Notes: generated from the letters alone by a model not told the origin. 64,000 nucleotides of DNA from Apoda limacodes (GCA_946406115.1 OX291547.1:15939001-16003000); one strand, 5' to 3'; shown: positions 1 through 9,733, counted from the stretch's first letter. Translations and numbers: made by a program.

Positions 1-1577
1 ATGGAAGAATGGTGTAACCACCATGAGCTGACGGTAAACTCCAACAAGACAGAATTGGTCCTTTTTACAAACAAAAGGAAAATTCAAATGACTTCCATGC
101 CAAAAATATTTGACATTGAGCTTACCCTTTCGAGCGAAGTCAAATACCTTAGGGTAATTTAAGACAACAAGCTGAATTGGAGTAAGCATCTAAGCACAAA
201 AATAACCAAGGCATGTACAATCTTCTGGCAATGCAGAAGACTAATAGGCAAGAAATTGGGCCTTAAGCCATCCATAACGCTATGGCTTTATGCAGCCATA
301 ATACGACCCATGTTAACGTACTGAGCAGTAGTTTGGTGGCCCCGAAGTCAGTTAAGCACAGTAAAAAACAAACTACAAAGCCTGCAACGCCTTGCCCGCT
401 TGGCAACCACAGGCGGTATGAAATCGACCCCTACGACAGTACAAGAGTTTATTCTTAATCTCAGACCCCTTCACCTTGTCATTCGACTTAAGAAAGTAGG
501 GCTCTGGAAACGGTACAACATAATCACTCTTGCACGTCTCAAGGAGGCAGTAGACAACGAGCTTCCAATGATAGAGGCGACATGTGACATCATCCCAAAA
601 ACCTTTGTCTTCGACAAAAGATACCGCATCCAGCTTTATGAGGAAGAAAAGGATAGCTGTGGCATGCATGAAGTTAGGATCTACACTGATGGCTCTAAGA
701 CAGAGTCTGGAACGGGCGCGGGAGTGTTCTCCCATGACCTGAACATCAACATATCAACGACCTTGGGTGCACTCAACACCATCTTCCAGGCAGAATGTGT
801 CGGGATTACCCGAGCTGCAACAGCGGTCCTGTCTAGAGACATAAGCGTTGTATCGATACGCATCACCTCCGACAGTGCCGCTGTGCTACAAGCTCTCAAT
901 AACAACCGCATCAACAGTGGACTAATACTGGAGTGCCACTGTGAACTTATTGCATTGAAGAACCGGGTTACTCTTAAATAGATACGTGGTCATAGTGGGT
1001 CTCTAGGCAATGATGCGGCAGATCAGTTGGCAAAGAGAGGATCGGGCACTAAAATATTGGGACCCAAACCAATCGTACCGATACCTTTTACACAACTCAA
1101 AACGTGGTTACGTGACAGAACCTTACAACTACACAACAAACAGTGGGCTGAGCAAACGGACTTCAGACAAACCAAGAATGTTCTCACATCCTTGGACGCT
1201 AGTCTGTCACACAAACTGTTATAAATAAGTAGGAAAAATCTACGCTACATAGTTGGCATAATAACAGGTCATTGCCCGCTGAACAAACACTTTTTGAATA
1301 TCGGCGTTACCGACAGTCCTCTATGCAGGGGCTGCATGGAAGCCGAGGAGACACCTTCTCACGTGGTTCTACACTGCAAAAGCGTGAGCGACCAACGGAC
1401 AAGGCTCGTTAAGAATCCACAAACCATGAGAGAGGCGCTGAATAACATCAGATGCCTCCTTGATTTATGGACGGAGCTGGGATGGTATGAGTAACCAATG
1501 CAACGAACCGGTTACCTACGTACAGTGCTATCATGAGGCTTAGTGCGGAAAACATAAGTCCAACTAACTAACTAACT
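1..1577 (+). pseudogene. 3' part of an RNase H-bearing non-LTR retrotransposon ORF2 (I/LOA-type), cut by window edge
   Basis: A single + frame reads from base 1 to the stop at 1492-1494. It covers the end of the reverse transcriptase (EWCNHHELTVNSNKTE, then KYL...DNKLNWSKHL), a thumb/linker, an RNase H domain, and a C-terminal zinc-knuckle-like stretch (CRGC...HVVLHC, about 1324-1377). RNase H carboxylates are kept: D in IYTDGSK (688), E in QAECVGI (793), D in ITSDSA (871), D in GNDAAD (1021), plus H at 991. Four in-frame stops (160, 322, 979, 1222) break the frame, but there is no frameshift. The 3' flank ends in an ACTA-repeat tail at 1561-1577. RNase H after RT is characteristic of I, LOA, Outcast and Tad-like groups; I cannot choose among them. 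It is inactive. The 5' part lies outside the window. Confidence 0.85.
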
Positions 1578-3409
1578 ATGGCTGAAGATTTCACAGTTTG
1601 TGTGTGAGTGTGACTTTTGCCCATTTTTCTTCAGTGGCACGAATGTAGATGCCACAGCTATTGCCACTATAGCACGTTTTGATATTATCATAGAGCAAAT
1701 AGGCAACTGCCGGTCGGATGCTGTTGGCAGGACCGTTTGTAGGCCTGTAGGACGGGTCCGCATCCTGCCAAATCGGAACATTATATTGTGTTACTAATAA
1801 AAGTATACTGTGAAAAAAAGTTCCAGACATACCATAAATAATCAAATTCAAACTTCACCGTGTTTTATTTCTTAATATGAAATTTCAGTCATATTACCTA
1901 TTTCCGTTTTTAAAGTACCTATCTTATAATTTTTCTTAATCTTAATTATGGAACAAATTTTGGAGAGCATAGGGCAGGGGCAGGTGCTTAAATTGGTTTC
2001 CTCAAAACGTGCCTTCAAGGCGTCGTTGTTTGATAAATAATAGACTCGTTGCAAACTTCGGCCATTCTGTCATGTCTTTACTGAAGGACTGTGGTGCCTG
2101 GAGGGACGATTCGTGGACGTGTTTCATAATGTCAAGACTGTTTTAATTATGGCAAAAGAGGCTTTTAAAAAGATATTGTGTTTAAATTTCTTGTAGATTT
2201 TCAGCTCAAGGTCTATTTTTCTGGACATCATTTGTATTAATTTGCGCTTATGTTATTATTACTGGAACGAATAAAATTTAAAACAGCCTTTAATTATTAT
2301 GTTTTTGTTAAAGCATTATAAAATTTTTACAAAAAATATGCTGAAATAGTAGATAGTAAAGGTGATCAATAAAATTTTTAGTAAGTGATGTATTGTGATA
2401 CATTCCTCGAAGCGCAGTGAGTTGAGGCATAATCTTTATGTTTTATTATTAAAGGAAAAAAAATTTAAAAGAATGATATTTATTGTTTAAATTTGATTAA
2501 CTGTAATACATTTAAACACCAAGTACACCAAGACTATTTTTCCATAGTCGTCTACAAATATATGTTTTCTACTTATCTCACAAACTATTTCGTTTAAGAT
2601 TCACGACGCAAACCAAGTCGGTACTTTAATTTGCACAAATTGGCAATACAGGGCATAAGGTGGCATCGTCGCATATTGATAGCGCATTGAATGCCGGTCA
2701 CGAGCCTCCCGGTGCAGCTAGCTGTAGGGGGGCAGTTACCCTGCATCCTGCAACTGCTGCATCCGGAGATGTCAAACCTCTAACCACCCTCTTTCTAATC
2801 AAAATCAAATGTACTAATAATTACTTATATAGAAATTTATATTTTGAGAATGTACAAGTTATCCTTTTCTGAATTTAATTTTCTAAAAAAAATAATTGTA
2901 GAGGAGCTAGGTATTAAGGCGCAGTGATAACCTAACTAGTGTAGTGTTGTACAAAACACATTTTTCAAACCAATTATTTAGAACTAGCTATAAGCTATTT
3001 TTAGAACGTTATGTATAGTATCTGGAATATCCTTAATAAAGTCTGACGATTTTAAGAATTGAAAAATAAAATTTGTTTCCCAGGGCACAAGTAGCGATTT
3101 ATTATGTGTTTGTTACATTTATGTACGTGTTATATCTAAGTGTATTTTGCTTCAGTTGACGATGTTGGATTGTTGTGACCTTAGCTCAGCCTTGGCTCGT
3201 CGATCATAAATGCGTGCATATATTTATTCGATTAGATGTGTTCCGTGGTTTGACCCGCGGAAAAAATATTCCAGATAGAAATCATTGCGTCATTTCGAAA
3301 TAAAATTTAATATGGCACCACTTAGTGAACATGAGGCACTTCACCATGCTTCAGGGTCATAAGATATTTCCGGTAAAAATATTGCAATAGTCCTTTTATG
3401 ATGACCTAT
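1578..3409. other. A/T-rich stretch with no recognised gene
   Basis: No recognisable protein or RNA gene. A short G/C-richer patch lies near 2640-2780, and a moderately G/C-rich patch near 1600-1790 ends in ACTAATAAAAG. Both could be old repeat fragments, but nothing identifies them. The short ORFs here have no recognisable motif. Confidence 0.5.
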
Positions 3410-3716
3410 AGTTAAGGTAACGTGAGCTACTTAGGTTTAGATTACTATACTCTTAGTTAAGGTAACGTGAGCTACGCAGGTTTGGGTGTCTATACTCATA
3501 GTGAAACGCAGGTTTGCGGGTCTATATTCATTGTTAAGGTAGCGTGAGCTACGCAGGTATGTGTGTCTATACTTATAGTTAAGGTAACGTGAGCTACGCA
3601 GGTTTAGGTGTCTATACTCAAAGTTAAGGTAACGTGAGATACGCAGGTTTGCGTGTCTATACTCATAGTTAAGGAAGCGTGAGCTACGCAGGAATACGTG
3701 TCTATACTCATAGTTG
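3410..3716. repeat. 45-bp minisatellite array, seven copies
   Basis: Units begin AGTTAAGGTAACGTGAGC and end GTCTATACTCAT. They start at 3410, 3455, 3500, 3532, 3577, 3622 and 3667. Spacing is exactly 45 bp except for the third copy, which has lost 13 bp (32 bp long). Copies differ by a few substitutions. The last is followed by a few bases of an eighth (AGTT at 3712). The array is not coding in any consistent frame. Function unknown; most likely a simple minisatellite. Confidence 0.95.
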
Positions 3717-4200
3717 TGATATTTTACTATATTGTAATATTGACTTCTTGTTCATAAAAATGTATGTGTTATCTTTTCTAAAATTTCTTTCCAAAATATA
3801 CTTTACTTTTCAGATTTTAGCATTCGATTTGATAGAAAAGATTGAATTGTATAAAAATCTCAACATATATTTATTTTTTTACGAGACGAAGCCTTGCAAG
3901 CCAATTTGAAATTCTAAGGAAAAAAAATACAAAAGAACGAAGTTTAATCAAGCAGAGAGCAGAACATGTTGGGACTACATTTCTGTCGACGAGTTTAAAT
4001 TTTTTGTCGTATATTTTAATTAAGTTATTTGAGTGATATATAGTACTATGCAAATGTTCTTGAAAAGTTACAAAATTTTCTTTAAAAATAAATTTGTTTA
4101 TTAAGTTTTTACTGTTATTTTTTTAATTAAAAGAGAAAATGTTCCAAAAAATGAAGATTACTAATGTACTCACACATGCATTGATATTGAAGTGGCGATG
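3717..4200. other. A/T-rich stretch with no recognised gene
   Basis: A/T-rich sequence with only short chance ORFs. At 4196-4292 a weak resemblance to the RTE 3' coding end can be read (gatgggctaatcac, then caatggggcagag), too degraded to call as an element. Confidence 0.4.
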
Positions 4201-4759
4201 GGCTAATCACATCTAGCGCTACAAAATATATAGAAGCCTCGCGATGGTAGGGACCAATGGGGCAGAGGTATGTTGGCAGGCCCAAAAGGCAGCGGGTAGG
4301 GTTTCTGCTCGAGAATTCTCGAACTCGGGAAGACTCGAGAAATCCGTCTTGGTTCGAGACGAGAAAAAAAATCCCGTGCCTCGAGAATTCTCAAGGCACT
4401 AATTCAAAGTTTTCGAGGTAGGTTTTTTTCGCGTAAAATTGTCAGCGCTCACTGCGAGCAAGTTGTTTCACTCACACACACACACACACACACAAACACC
4501 GCTTAGGATTTTGAACTAATGATCTCAATCAGTGCTATTTCTAGAAGATTAGTTATCATTTGTAGATTGACGCAAATTTTAAATACTTAGAAACCTTTTA
4601 ATTGTTGTGGTACCTACCGTACCACGCTAAGTTATCTGTTTCCATTAATTATTTACGATTTTATTATTGTGATGTTTCTGTAAGAAGATTTTCATATTTG
4701 ATCTAAAAGTTAGAGCTAATAAACCAATATTATATTATTATTTAGATTATTAGAAGAGC

Positions 4760-5213
4760 AATAGCTTGATACTAAAGATTTTTGGTTCTAGATGATTAAG
4801 ACGCACGCAGATTTAATAAATACGATTATTATATTATTAGTAGAGCAATAGCTTGATTGACGAGGAAAATAACTAAGGTTACTGACGTAGCTCAATCAGT
4901 TAGCAAACTAAAGTGTCAATGGGCAGGCCACATCGCTCGTCGAACCGATAATCGATAGGGAAGAAAGGTTCTCGAGTGGCGACCACGGATCAGAAGACGC
5001 AGCGTGGGTCGGCCTCCTACCATGAGGACAGACGATCTGGTCAGAGCCGCAGGAAGCGGATGGGCGTGGGTGGCTCAGGACGGGCCGTTGTGTTGACATA
5101 TTGGGGAAGCCTACGCTAAGCAGTGGACGCCTTTCGGATGAAACGAACGAACGAACAAATAGCTTGATACTAAAGTTTTTTGTTTCTAGATGATTAAGAC
5201 GCACGCAGATTTT
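4760..5213. repeat. Tandem duplication whose second copy is split by an RTE insertion
   Basis: About 54 bp starting AATAGCTTGATACTAAAG and ending ACGCACGCAGATTT occur at 4760-4814. They recur at 5158-5212 with few changes, directly right of the RTE fragment. The left half of that second copy (AATAGCTTGAT) is also present at 4847-4857, directly left of the RTE fragment. The simplest reading is a tandem duplication of roughly 87 bp, followed by RTE insertion into the second copy. Confidence 0.7.
4858..5157 (+). mobile_element. RTE-type non-LTR retrotransposon, 5'-truncated 3' fragment
   Basis: Reading + from about 4910 gives the C-terminus of an RTE-class ORF2: KLKCQWAGHIARRTDNR, stop, GRKVLEWRPR, then RRSVGRPP and GEAYAKQWTPFG before the final stop. 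The GHIAR...RW..KVLEWRPR...RSVGRPPTRWTDD pattern is one I know from RTE elements of insects. Two internal stops are visible (TAG after TDNR; TGA before HIGEAY). The insert is flanked by an exact 11-bp direct repeat, AATAGCTTGAT, at 4847-4857 and 5158-5168. That is a target-site duplication, so both ends are defined. The 3' tail is ACGAACGAACGAAC. Only the last ~300 bp inserted, a typical 5' truncation. Confidence 0.8.
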
Positions 5214-5466
5214 ACGTGTTCCTTATTCTTTTAATTAGTACAATTTGTTTATTATGTGTTAGAAGATTTTTTATGTTTCGTTTCTTTTAAGTAAGTGCAG
5301 TTGGGGGTAGTAAAAAAATGTTCCTTTTGTGTTTATTTTGAGTTTTTCTTTAAATTTTATTACCAATTATAAGTCTTCTTTGAAAGCCTCGAGACTCGAG
5401 AAGACTCGAGAATTTGGCCTCGAGAATTCCCGTGAAAAAAAAAGTTCGAGAAATCAGAAACCCTAC

Positions 5467-5560
5467 GCGGGCCTCATAAGTTACAAGACGTCCACTGCTA
5501 AGCATAGGCATCCAACTTAGATTTTCAAAACAAACATACCGGAGGCACTTGTATCTAATA
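5467..5560 (-). repeat. Possible RTE 3'-end remnant, minus strand
   Basis: On the minus strand, CCTATGCTTAGCAGTGGACG followed by TATGAGGC resembles the 3' end of RTE-type elements, the same motif region as CTAAGCAGTGGACG at about 5115 on the + strand. It abuts the CTCGAG-rich structure. Short and degraded; identity tentative. Confidence 0.4.
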
Positions 5561-6811
5561 AGTTTCTTTACATAATACGAGGTTTTTGCTGGCATTATTT
5601 CAACAAAAACGATATTTATTTAAAATACGTTTCCCTAAAAATACCGGTAGCCATGTAGCTCGGTAGGGTACCCTACTGGTGGGCACTTCGCTGCCAGGCA
5701 CTTGTCTTTAATGAGTTGTTCAACAAGATGTTACGGTGTCCGGTACAAGAGGGCGGAGGGGCCGAACGCTCGGATATCGCCCAACTTCGTTGTAATATAA
5801 TAGTTGGGGATATGACGCAAACCGAACAGCTGTGGTGCTATGAAAGAATTTGACGTTGTAAAACATGTAATAACTGTTATTTAATTTTTGCGCTCCACTT
5901 TGTTTCATTACATTGCTTTACATATCTCTTTATCCTTTCCCATTTATATCCAAATAAATTATTAAATTTACTGGTTTTAATGCAAAGTTACTGCCACTCA
6001 TTGCTCTACTTGCTTTGCCTATTAAAATAAGAAGCATGTACCAACTTACTAGCTACTCTAAGTAGTAATATTCAAGAATCTTAAGAGTATCGGATTCGCA
6101 GCGCGCTCCATAGAACAGGGTTTTTCTCCTCTGATGAATATCAATCCCTTAAACTCAATGTTTTTTGTTTTAACAAGACCAGACAACTAATATCTAGGAC
6201 TGTTTCAGTTTTACGTTAAATTGTGTAGTTCTAAAATTATTAGAGTGCAAAAATTTATGGTCAAAACAGCTGCAACTTCGTGTTTATTATACACTATAAC
6301 AAAAACGTTTCCGAAAATTTTAAAGCACCACAGACATAGATAATATAATAAATTTTCTAAATAAAAACACTTTACTGTCATTCTTACTAAATTAAATGAA
6401 TAAACACAATAATTCGAAACACAAAAATCATTAGTCAAATTTGCAAAAATCTAATTCTATCATGATGCTGGCTCGCTTGACAAACACGGGGTCTTGAGAT
6501 GGGGGAGGCGAGGCGAGGTAGCAGCCAAAATCAGTCGCGGGCCATCCGTGAGCGAATCTTCACTTGTATTGCGTTTGACGTAAGTAGGTAGGTACCTAAG
6601 GAAACAATTACGAAAATATCAGTGTTGCATGTTTCGTTGCGCAGCAAGTTGATTAGATTTTTTTGACCTGTAACTAGGTAGGTATTTAGCGTAATCTATG
6701 AAAGTCTAGAAAGAGATTTCCAATTATTCATATTCTAAGTAAAAAGAATAGAACAGTAGGTATTTAATTTTTTTTTAATATTAAAAAATAAATTAAATAT
6801 TATATATTAAA
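5561..6811. other. Stretch with no recognised gene
   Basis: Mostly A/T-rich, with two G/C-richer patches at about 5640-5820 and 6470-6560. No motif-bearing ORF, RNA gene or clear repeat boundary is visible. Confidence 0.4.
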
Positions 6812-6885
6812 AATCGGCAAACAAGCCGACGGTCCGCCTGATCACCAGCGGTCACCATAGCCTATGGACGCTTGTAACATTTACA
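6812..6885 (-). mobile_element. Family A non-LTR element, 3' UTR remnant
   Basis: The minus strand carries the family-A 3' end. On the + strand it appears as GGCAAACAAGCCGACGGTCC, then CGCCTGATCACC and CCTATGGACGCTTG. It matches the ends of the long copies at 12407-16049 and 18532-20029. Only about 70 bp remain and substitutions are frequent, so it is an old, strongly truncated copy. Confidence 0.8.
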
Positions 6886-7154
6886 TAATACCCACCTTCT
6901 TTTACTCTAATATCGGCCAGTAAAGAATGTTCTAAATCGTAAACAAAAGAAGGCATTATTAGTTTTTTAAAATTGAAAGTTGTATTAAAATAGAAATTAT
7001 ATTAGGTTACATAGGTATTTTCTTATGATTTTCATGTAAAAACTGAATTTGACGAATGATAAATAAAATATAGTAAAATTATTAAAATTTCTATATTATT
7101 ATTAAAAAATAAATTATTAATGTGGCAAACTGCATTGTGTATTTTAGCAATAGT

Positions 7155-7868
7155 TATGAACACATTGTTCCACACAGTTACATGAATAGACTTATTTAGT
7201 ATTTTGAACATCCTATATTTCATCAAAACAGGTAAATGTGGCCGAGCTTAGGTTGTAAGAGTAGCCTAATGTCGGCTGTGATTTTTGTAGTCTAACTAAT
7301 AAAAATAAAATAGTATAACTAACATTAAAAGGCTGCTGAACTTTGGTCATTCAATTATCGGGTATGGAACGCCTTTTAAACTATAAGAGCCCCAACTTAG
7401 GATACTAATAAATTATAAAATTGCTGTCATCCCCCTTGTCTCGGCCGCAGGCCAACATTAGGGTTTTGTAATAAAATAAGAATCCTATCATGTTCCCCGT
7501 TATTTATAAGTAACAAATTAAAGTAAACAACTAAAATAAAATAAAAAATTCTATTGCATTGCTATTTTACTGTCCGGAAGCAGCAAGAAAATTATTGCAA
7601 GCTATTTATGGTCAAAAAAACATATTTCCAGAGTGGTATCCGTTGACATTTTTCGCCAAATTAGTGATAAAATTGCACTGCTGCCGCCGGCTTCTATACG
7701 CTATATCACTGGAGCGTACGACATAAAGACACCATATTGCATACATACCGCCAATGTTACATTTAAATTATAATTCAATGACGCATTACATAATCTTTAT
7801 CGTAACCTTTAATGTCTTCAGTCAATAAGTAGGCAGTGAAAACGATTTATAAAATTATAACTAAGTAC
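7155..7868 (+). repeat. Left arm of a large imperfect inverted repeat
   Basis: This arm is the reverse complement of 8358-8805 in several blocks: 7161-7196 with 8767-8802 (acacagttacatgaatagac), 7257-7294 with 8703-8742 (gcctaatgtcggctgtgat), 7305-7420 with 8620-8700, and 7560-7850 with 8420-8600 (gccaaattagtgata, tacataatctttatc, agtaggcagtgaa). The left arm has extra segments (about 7205-7250, 7425-7545, 7690-7785) absent from the right arm. No protein is encoded. A third partial copy in the same orientation as this arm occurs near 16655-16760. Confidence 0.75.
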
Positions 7869-8357
7869 TTTTTTTTTTCCATCTAACGTTGCAAACAAGC
7901 TTACGGTACGCCTGATGGTAAGCGGTCACCGTAGTCTATGGACGCTTGCAACAACAGGGGTATCACTCGCGCGTTGCCGACCCTTTAGCAAACTAATAAC
8001 TTCTTTCTTGAAGAAACCCATACTGTAGTCATTAGAGCAAACCTTGGCAGGGTGCTCATTCTACAACTCAAGCGTTCGCGGGAGGAAGTTTCTCTGAAAC
8101 AGCACTGTACGCGACCATTTCGGTTCCAAAGTATGAGAATGAATTCCCTGCCGATGGCGAGCGGTGCGATGATAGAAAGTAGCCGTGGGCATCATTTCGA
8201 ACAATTCCTCAGATCACAACCCATTGTACAAGCGGTATAACACACACAGGGAGTCAAAGTCTCTCCTAAGACTTAAGGGCTCGATACCGCAAGTGAGTTT
8301 GGAATCGTTGACAAATTTCATAGCCCGTCGTTGAACCGAGTCTAACAGGGCCAAGCT
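7869..8357 (-). mobile_element. Family A non-LTR element, 5'-truncated 3' fragment (copy G)
   Basis: Reading the minus strand from 8357 gives the family-A ORF2 C-terminus, closely matching 12478-12910, with the matching 3' UTR and an A-tail seen as T at 7869-7878. The reading frame has scattered substitutions. Its 5' end breaks at the homologue of FDSVQRR. It occupies the loop between the two arms of the 7155-8805 inverted repeat. It encodes no RT catalytic core and is dead. Confidence 0.85.
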
Positions 8358-8805
8358 GCCAATACTTAACTTTATCAACAACTGCGTTATACTACTGACT
8401 GCTACTGACTTTTAAAAAATGTGTTCACTGCCTACTGATGGTATGATGAAATGAAAGGTTATGATAAAGATTATGTAAAGCCGGCGAGGGGCAGCACAGT
8501 GCAATTCTGTCACTAATTTGGCAAAAAACGTCAACGGCTACCACTCTGATAATGGCTTACAATAGTTTTCTTACTAATTCCGGACAGTTAAATAGCAATG
8601 TTAAATTTTAATGGATTAATTAGTATCCTAAGTTTGGGCTTTTAAACCGTTAATTGAATAACCTAAGTTCGGCGGCCTCAAAATGTTAGTTATACTTTTT
8701 TAATAGACTATAAAAATCACGGCCGAAATTAGGCTGCTCTAACAGAAATACAGTATGTTAAAATACTAAATAAGTCTATTCATGTAACTGTGTAGAACAG
8801 TGTGT
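8358..8805 (-). repeat. Right arm of the large imperfect inverted repeat
   Basis: Reverse complement of parts of 7155-7868; shorter than the left arm because at least three internal segments are missing. It starts at the 5' break of family-A copy G and ends just before the A/T-rich flank of the TRIM element. No coding content. Confidence 0.75.
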
Positions 8806-8880
8806 ACCGTTGGAAATTACAACATTTATTTTATTTATTATTGGTCAAATTTCAAATAATAAGAAAAACAAGAATACATA

Positions 8881-9063
8881 TGTGGGGCGGCGGCAAAGAG
8901 GAGAACTCCTGCTAGGCGAGGTGTTATGCCTGGGGACCGCCGTGGTCCACTTATCATTCTGTTCGGTTTCTATATATACTCATCGACAGAAGAAACTTTG
9001 ATAGCGCGATGTAGGACGCGTGACGTCAGCCTTGCTTGTAGCGGTATGATATGATCCGCTACA
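8881..9063 (-). repeat. 3' LTR of the TRIM-like element
   Basis: 183 bp. On the element's own (minus) strand it starts TGTAGCGGATC and ends CGCCCCACA. It contains the palindrome TGACGTCA (9021-9028), the consensus CREB/ATF site, and a TATATATA box (8971-8978). No AATAAA is visible in the LTR. Confidence 0.88.
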
Positions 9064-9566
9064 TCACTCCCTTCCCAGACCGAAGATCGATAATTTTTGC
9101 AGTGATGCTTGCGTACGATCTTGAGAATGCCGAGTATGCGCCGTCCACAGTGAGTAGGGAGGGTGTGTAGTGCATGCCGAATATCAGCAGTCTGTGGTGA
9201 GTCAAGACTGGTACGTTGGCATGGAGGTTGCATATGGCCACGGTGAGTCGGGTCCATAGAATGATTGGCTGTGTGTCCTGTTGAATCGAGACACTGGCTT
9301 GAATTAGCGGCAGAAGCGACGAGCAGAGAATGCCACGCTGGAGTGAGAGTACTCGACAGGGTGGTGTGATGCTGTACAGTTGCGTCGTCGTCGTCTGCAG
9401 GAACTAGGAAGCGCTGAAGTGCTGCGGATAGGTCCTGATGAAAGCTCTGAGATGCGAAGCGTACGGTTGAAAACTGGTCCGTGTACCTGGTAGGAAGGAG
9501 TAGGCTGCTGGCTGCGGAAGGTGCGTCAATGTTCAGCTCGGGGTCACCAATGTGGGGCGGCGGCAA
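8970..9566 (-). CDS. Unrecognised 198-codon ORF spanning the TRIM interior
   Basis: An open frame on the element's sense strand starts in the 5' LTR (MPPPHIGDPELNI, read through the primer-binding site), crosses the whole interior, and stops inside the 3' LTR next to the TATA box. The predicted product is rich in Ser, Thr, His, Leu and Ala, with an acidic run (DDDD) near residue 78. I see no Gag zinc knuckle (CCHC), protease or polymerase motif. It could be a remnant of a gag leader, or chance openness in a short G/C-balanced interior. I would not assign a function, and translation is unproven. Confidence 0.3.
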   Translation of the reverse strand: MPPPHIGDPELNIDAPSAASSLLLPTRYTDQFSTVRFASQSFHQDLSAALQRFLVPADDDDATVQHHTTLSSTLTPAWHSLLVASAANSSQCLDSTGHTANHSMDPTHRGHMQPPCQRTSLDSPQTADIRHALHTLPTHCGRRILGILKIVRKHHCKNYRSSVWEGSDVADHIIPLQARLTSRVLHRAIKVSSVDEYI

Positions 9567-9733
9567 AGAGGAGATCTCCTGCCAGGCGAGGTGTTATGTC
9601 TGGGGACCGCCGTGGTCCACTTATCATTCTGTTCGGTTTCTATATATACTCATCGACAGAAGAAACTTTGATAGCGCGATGTAGGACGCGTGACGTCAGC
9701 CTTGCTTGTAGCGGTATGATATGATCCGCTACA
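9551..9733 (-). repeat. 5' LTR of the TRIM-like element with promoter-like motifs
   Basis: Same 183-bp unit as 8881-9063 with three substitutions. In sense orientation, the CRE palindrome TGACGTCA (9691-9698) lies about 43 bp upstream of a TATA box (9641-9648), leaving about 90 bp of LTR downstream for a transcript start. This order (activator site, TATA, start, primer-binding site) fits a working LTR promoter. Activity is inferred from motifs only. Confidence 0.85.

Larger units (their letters stand above)
4296..5466. repeat. CTCGAG-rich inverted-repeat structure (possible DNA transposon or foldback element)
   Basis: A 12-bp perfect inverted repeat, GTAGGGTTTCTG at 4296-4307 and CAGAAACCCTAC at 5455-5466, bounds this interval. 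Just inside each end sits a cluster of CTCGAG sites: 4308, 4334, 4380 on the left; 5388, 5395, 5405, 5419 on the right. Several lie in CTCGAGAATT context. The interior holds no transposase. It contains a CA microsatellite (4471-4494), a partial tandem duplication and an inserted RTE fragment. The symmetric ends suggest a non-autonomous terminal-inverted-repeat element, but I see no convincing target duplication, so the family is undetermined. Confidence 0.45.
8881..9733 (-). mobile_element. Complete small LTR retrotransposon (TRIM-like), 853 bp
   Basis: Two 183-bp direct repeats (8881-9063 and 9551-9733) differ at three positions (offsets 24, 32 and 48). They begin TGTGGGGCGG and end GCTACA, the TG...CA form of LTRs. 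A 4-bp duplication, CATA, flanks the unit (8877-8880 and 9734-9737). On the minus strand the 5' LTR (9733-9551) is followed after one base by TGGTGACCCCGAGC, a plausible tRNA primer-binding site (9549-9536). A purine tract, GTCTGGGAAGGGAGTGA (9080-9064), precedes the 3' LTR. The 487-bp interior has no protease, RT, RNase H or integrase motif, so it must borrow proteins from another element. All structural hallmarks are intact and LTR identity is about 98%, so insertion is recent. Confidence 0.9.

Noticed and set aside
3410..3716. A CRISPR-like array from the regular 45-bp spacing
   Set aside because: The whole unit repeats with no unique spacers, and the context is eukaryotic; it is a minisatellite.
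4203..5595. Leu/Arg/Ser-rich ORFs around the CTCGAG clusters
   Set aside because: They reflect the palindromic repeats and the antisense of the RTE fragment; no domain motif.
8881..9733. A tandem segmental duplication as an alternative to a TRIM
   Set aside because: TG...CA ends, the CATA target duplication, the PBS candidate and the purine tract together fit an LTR element much better.
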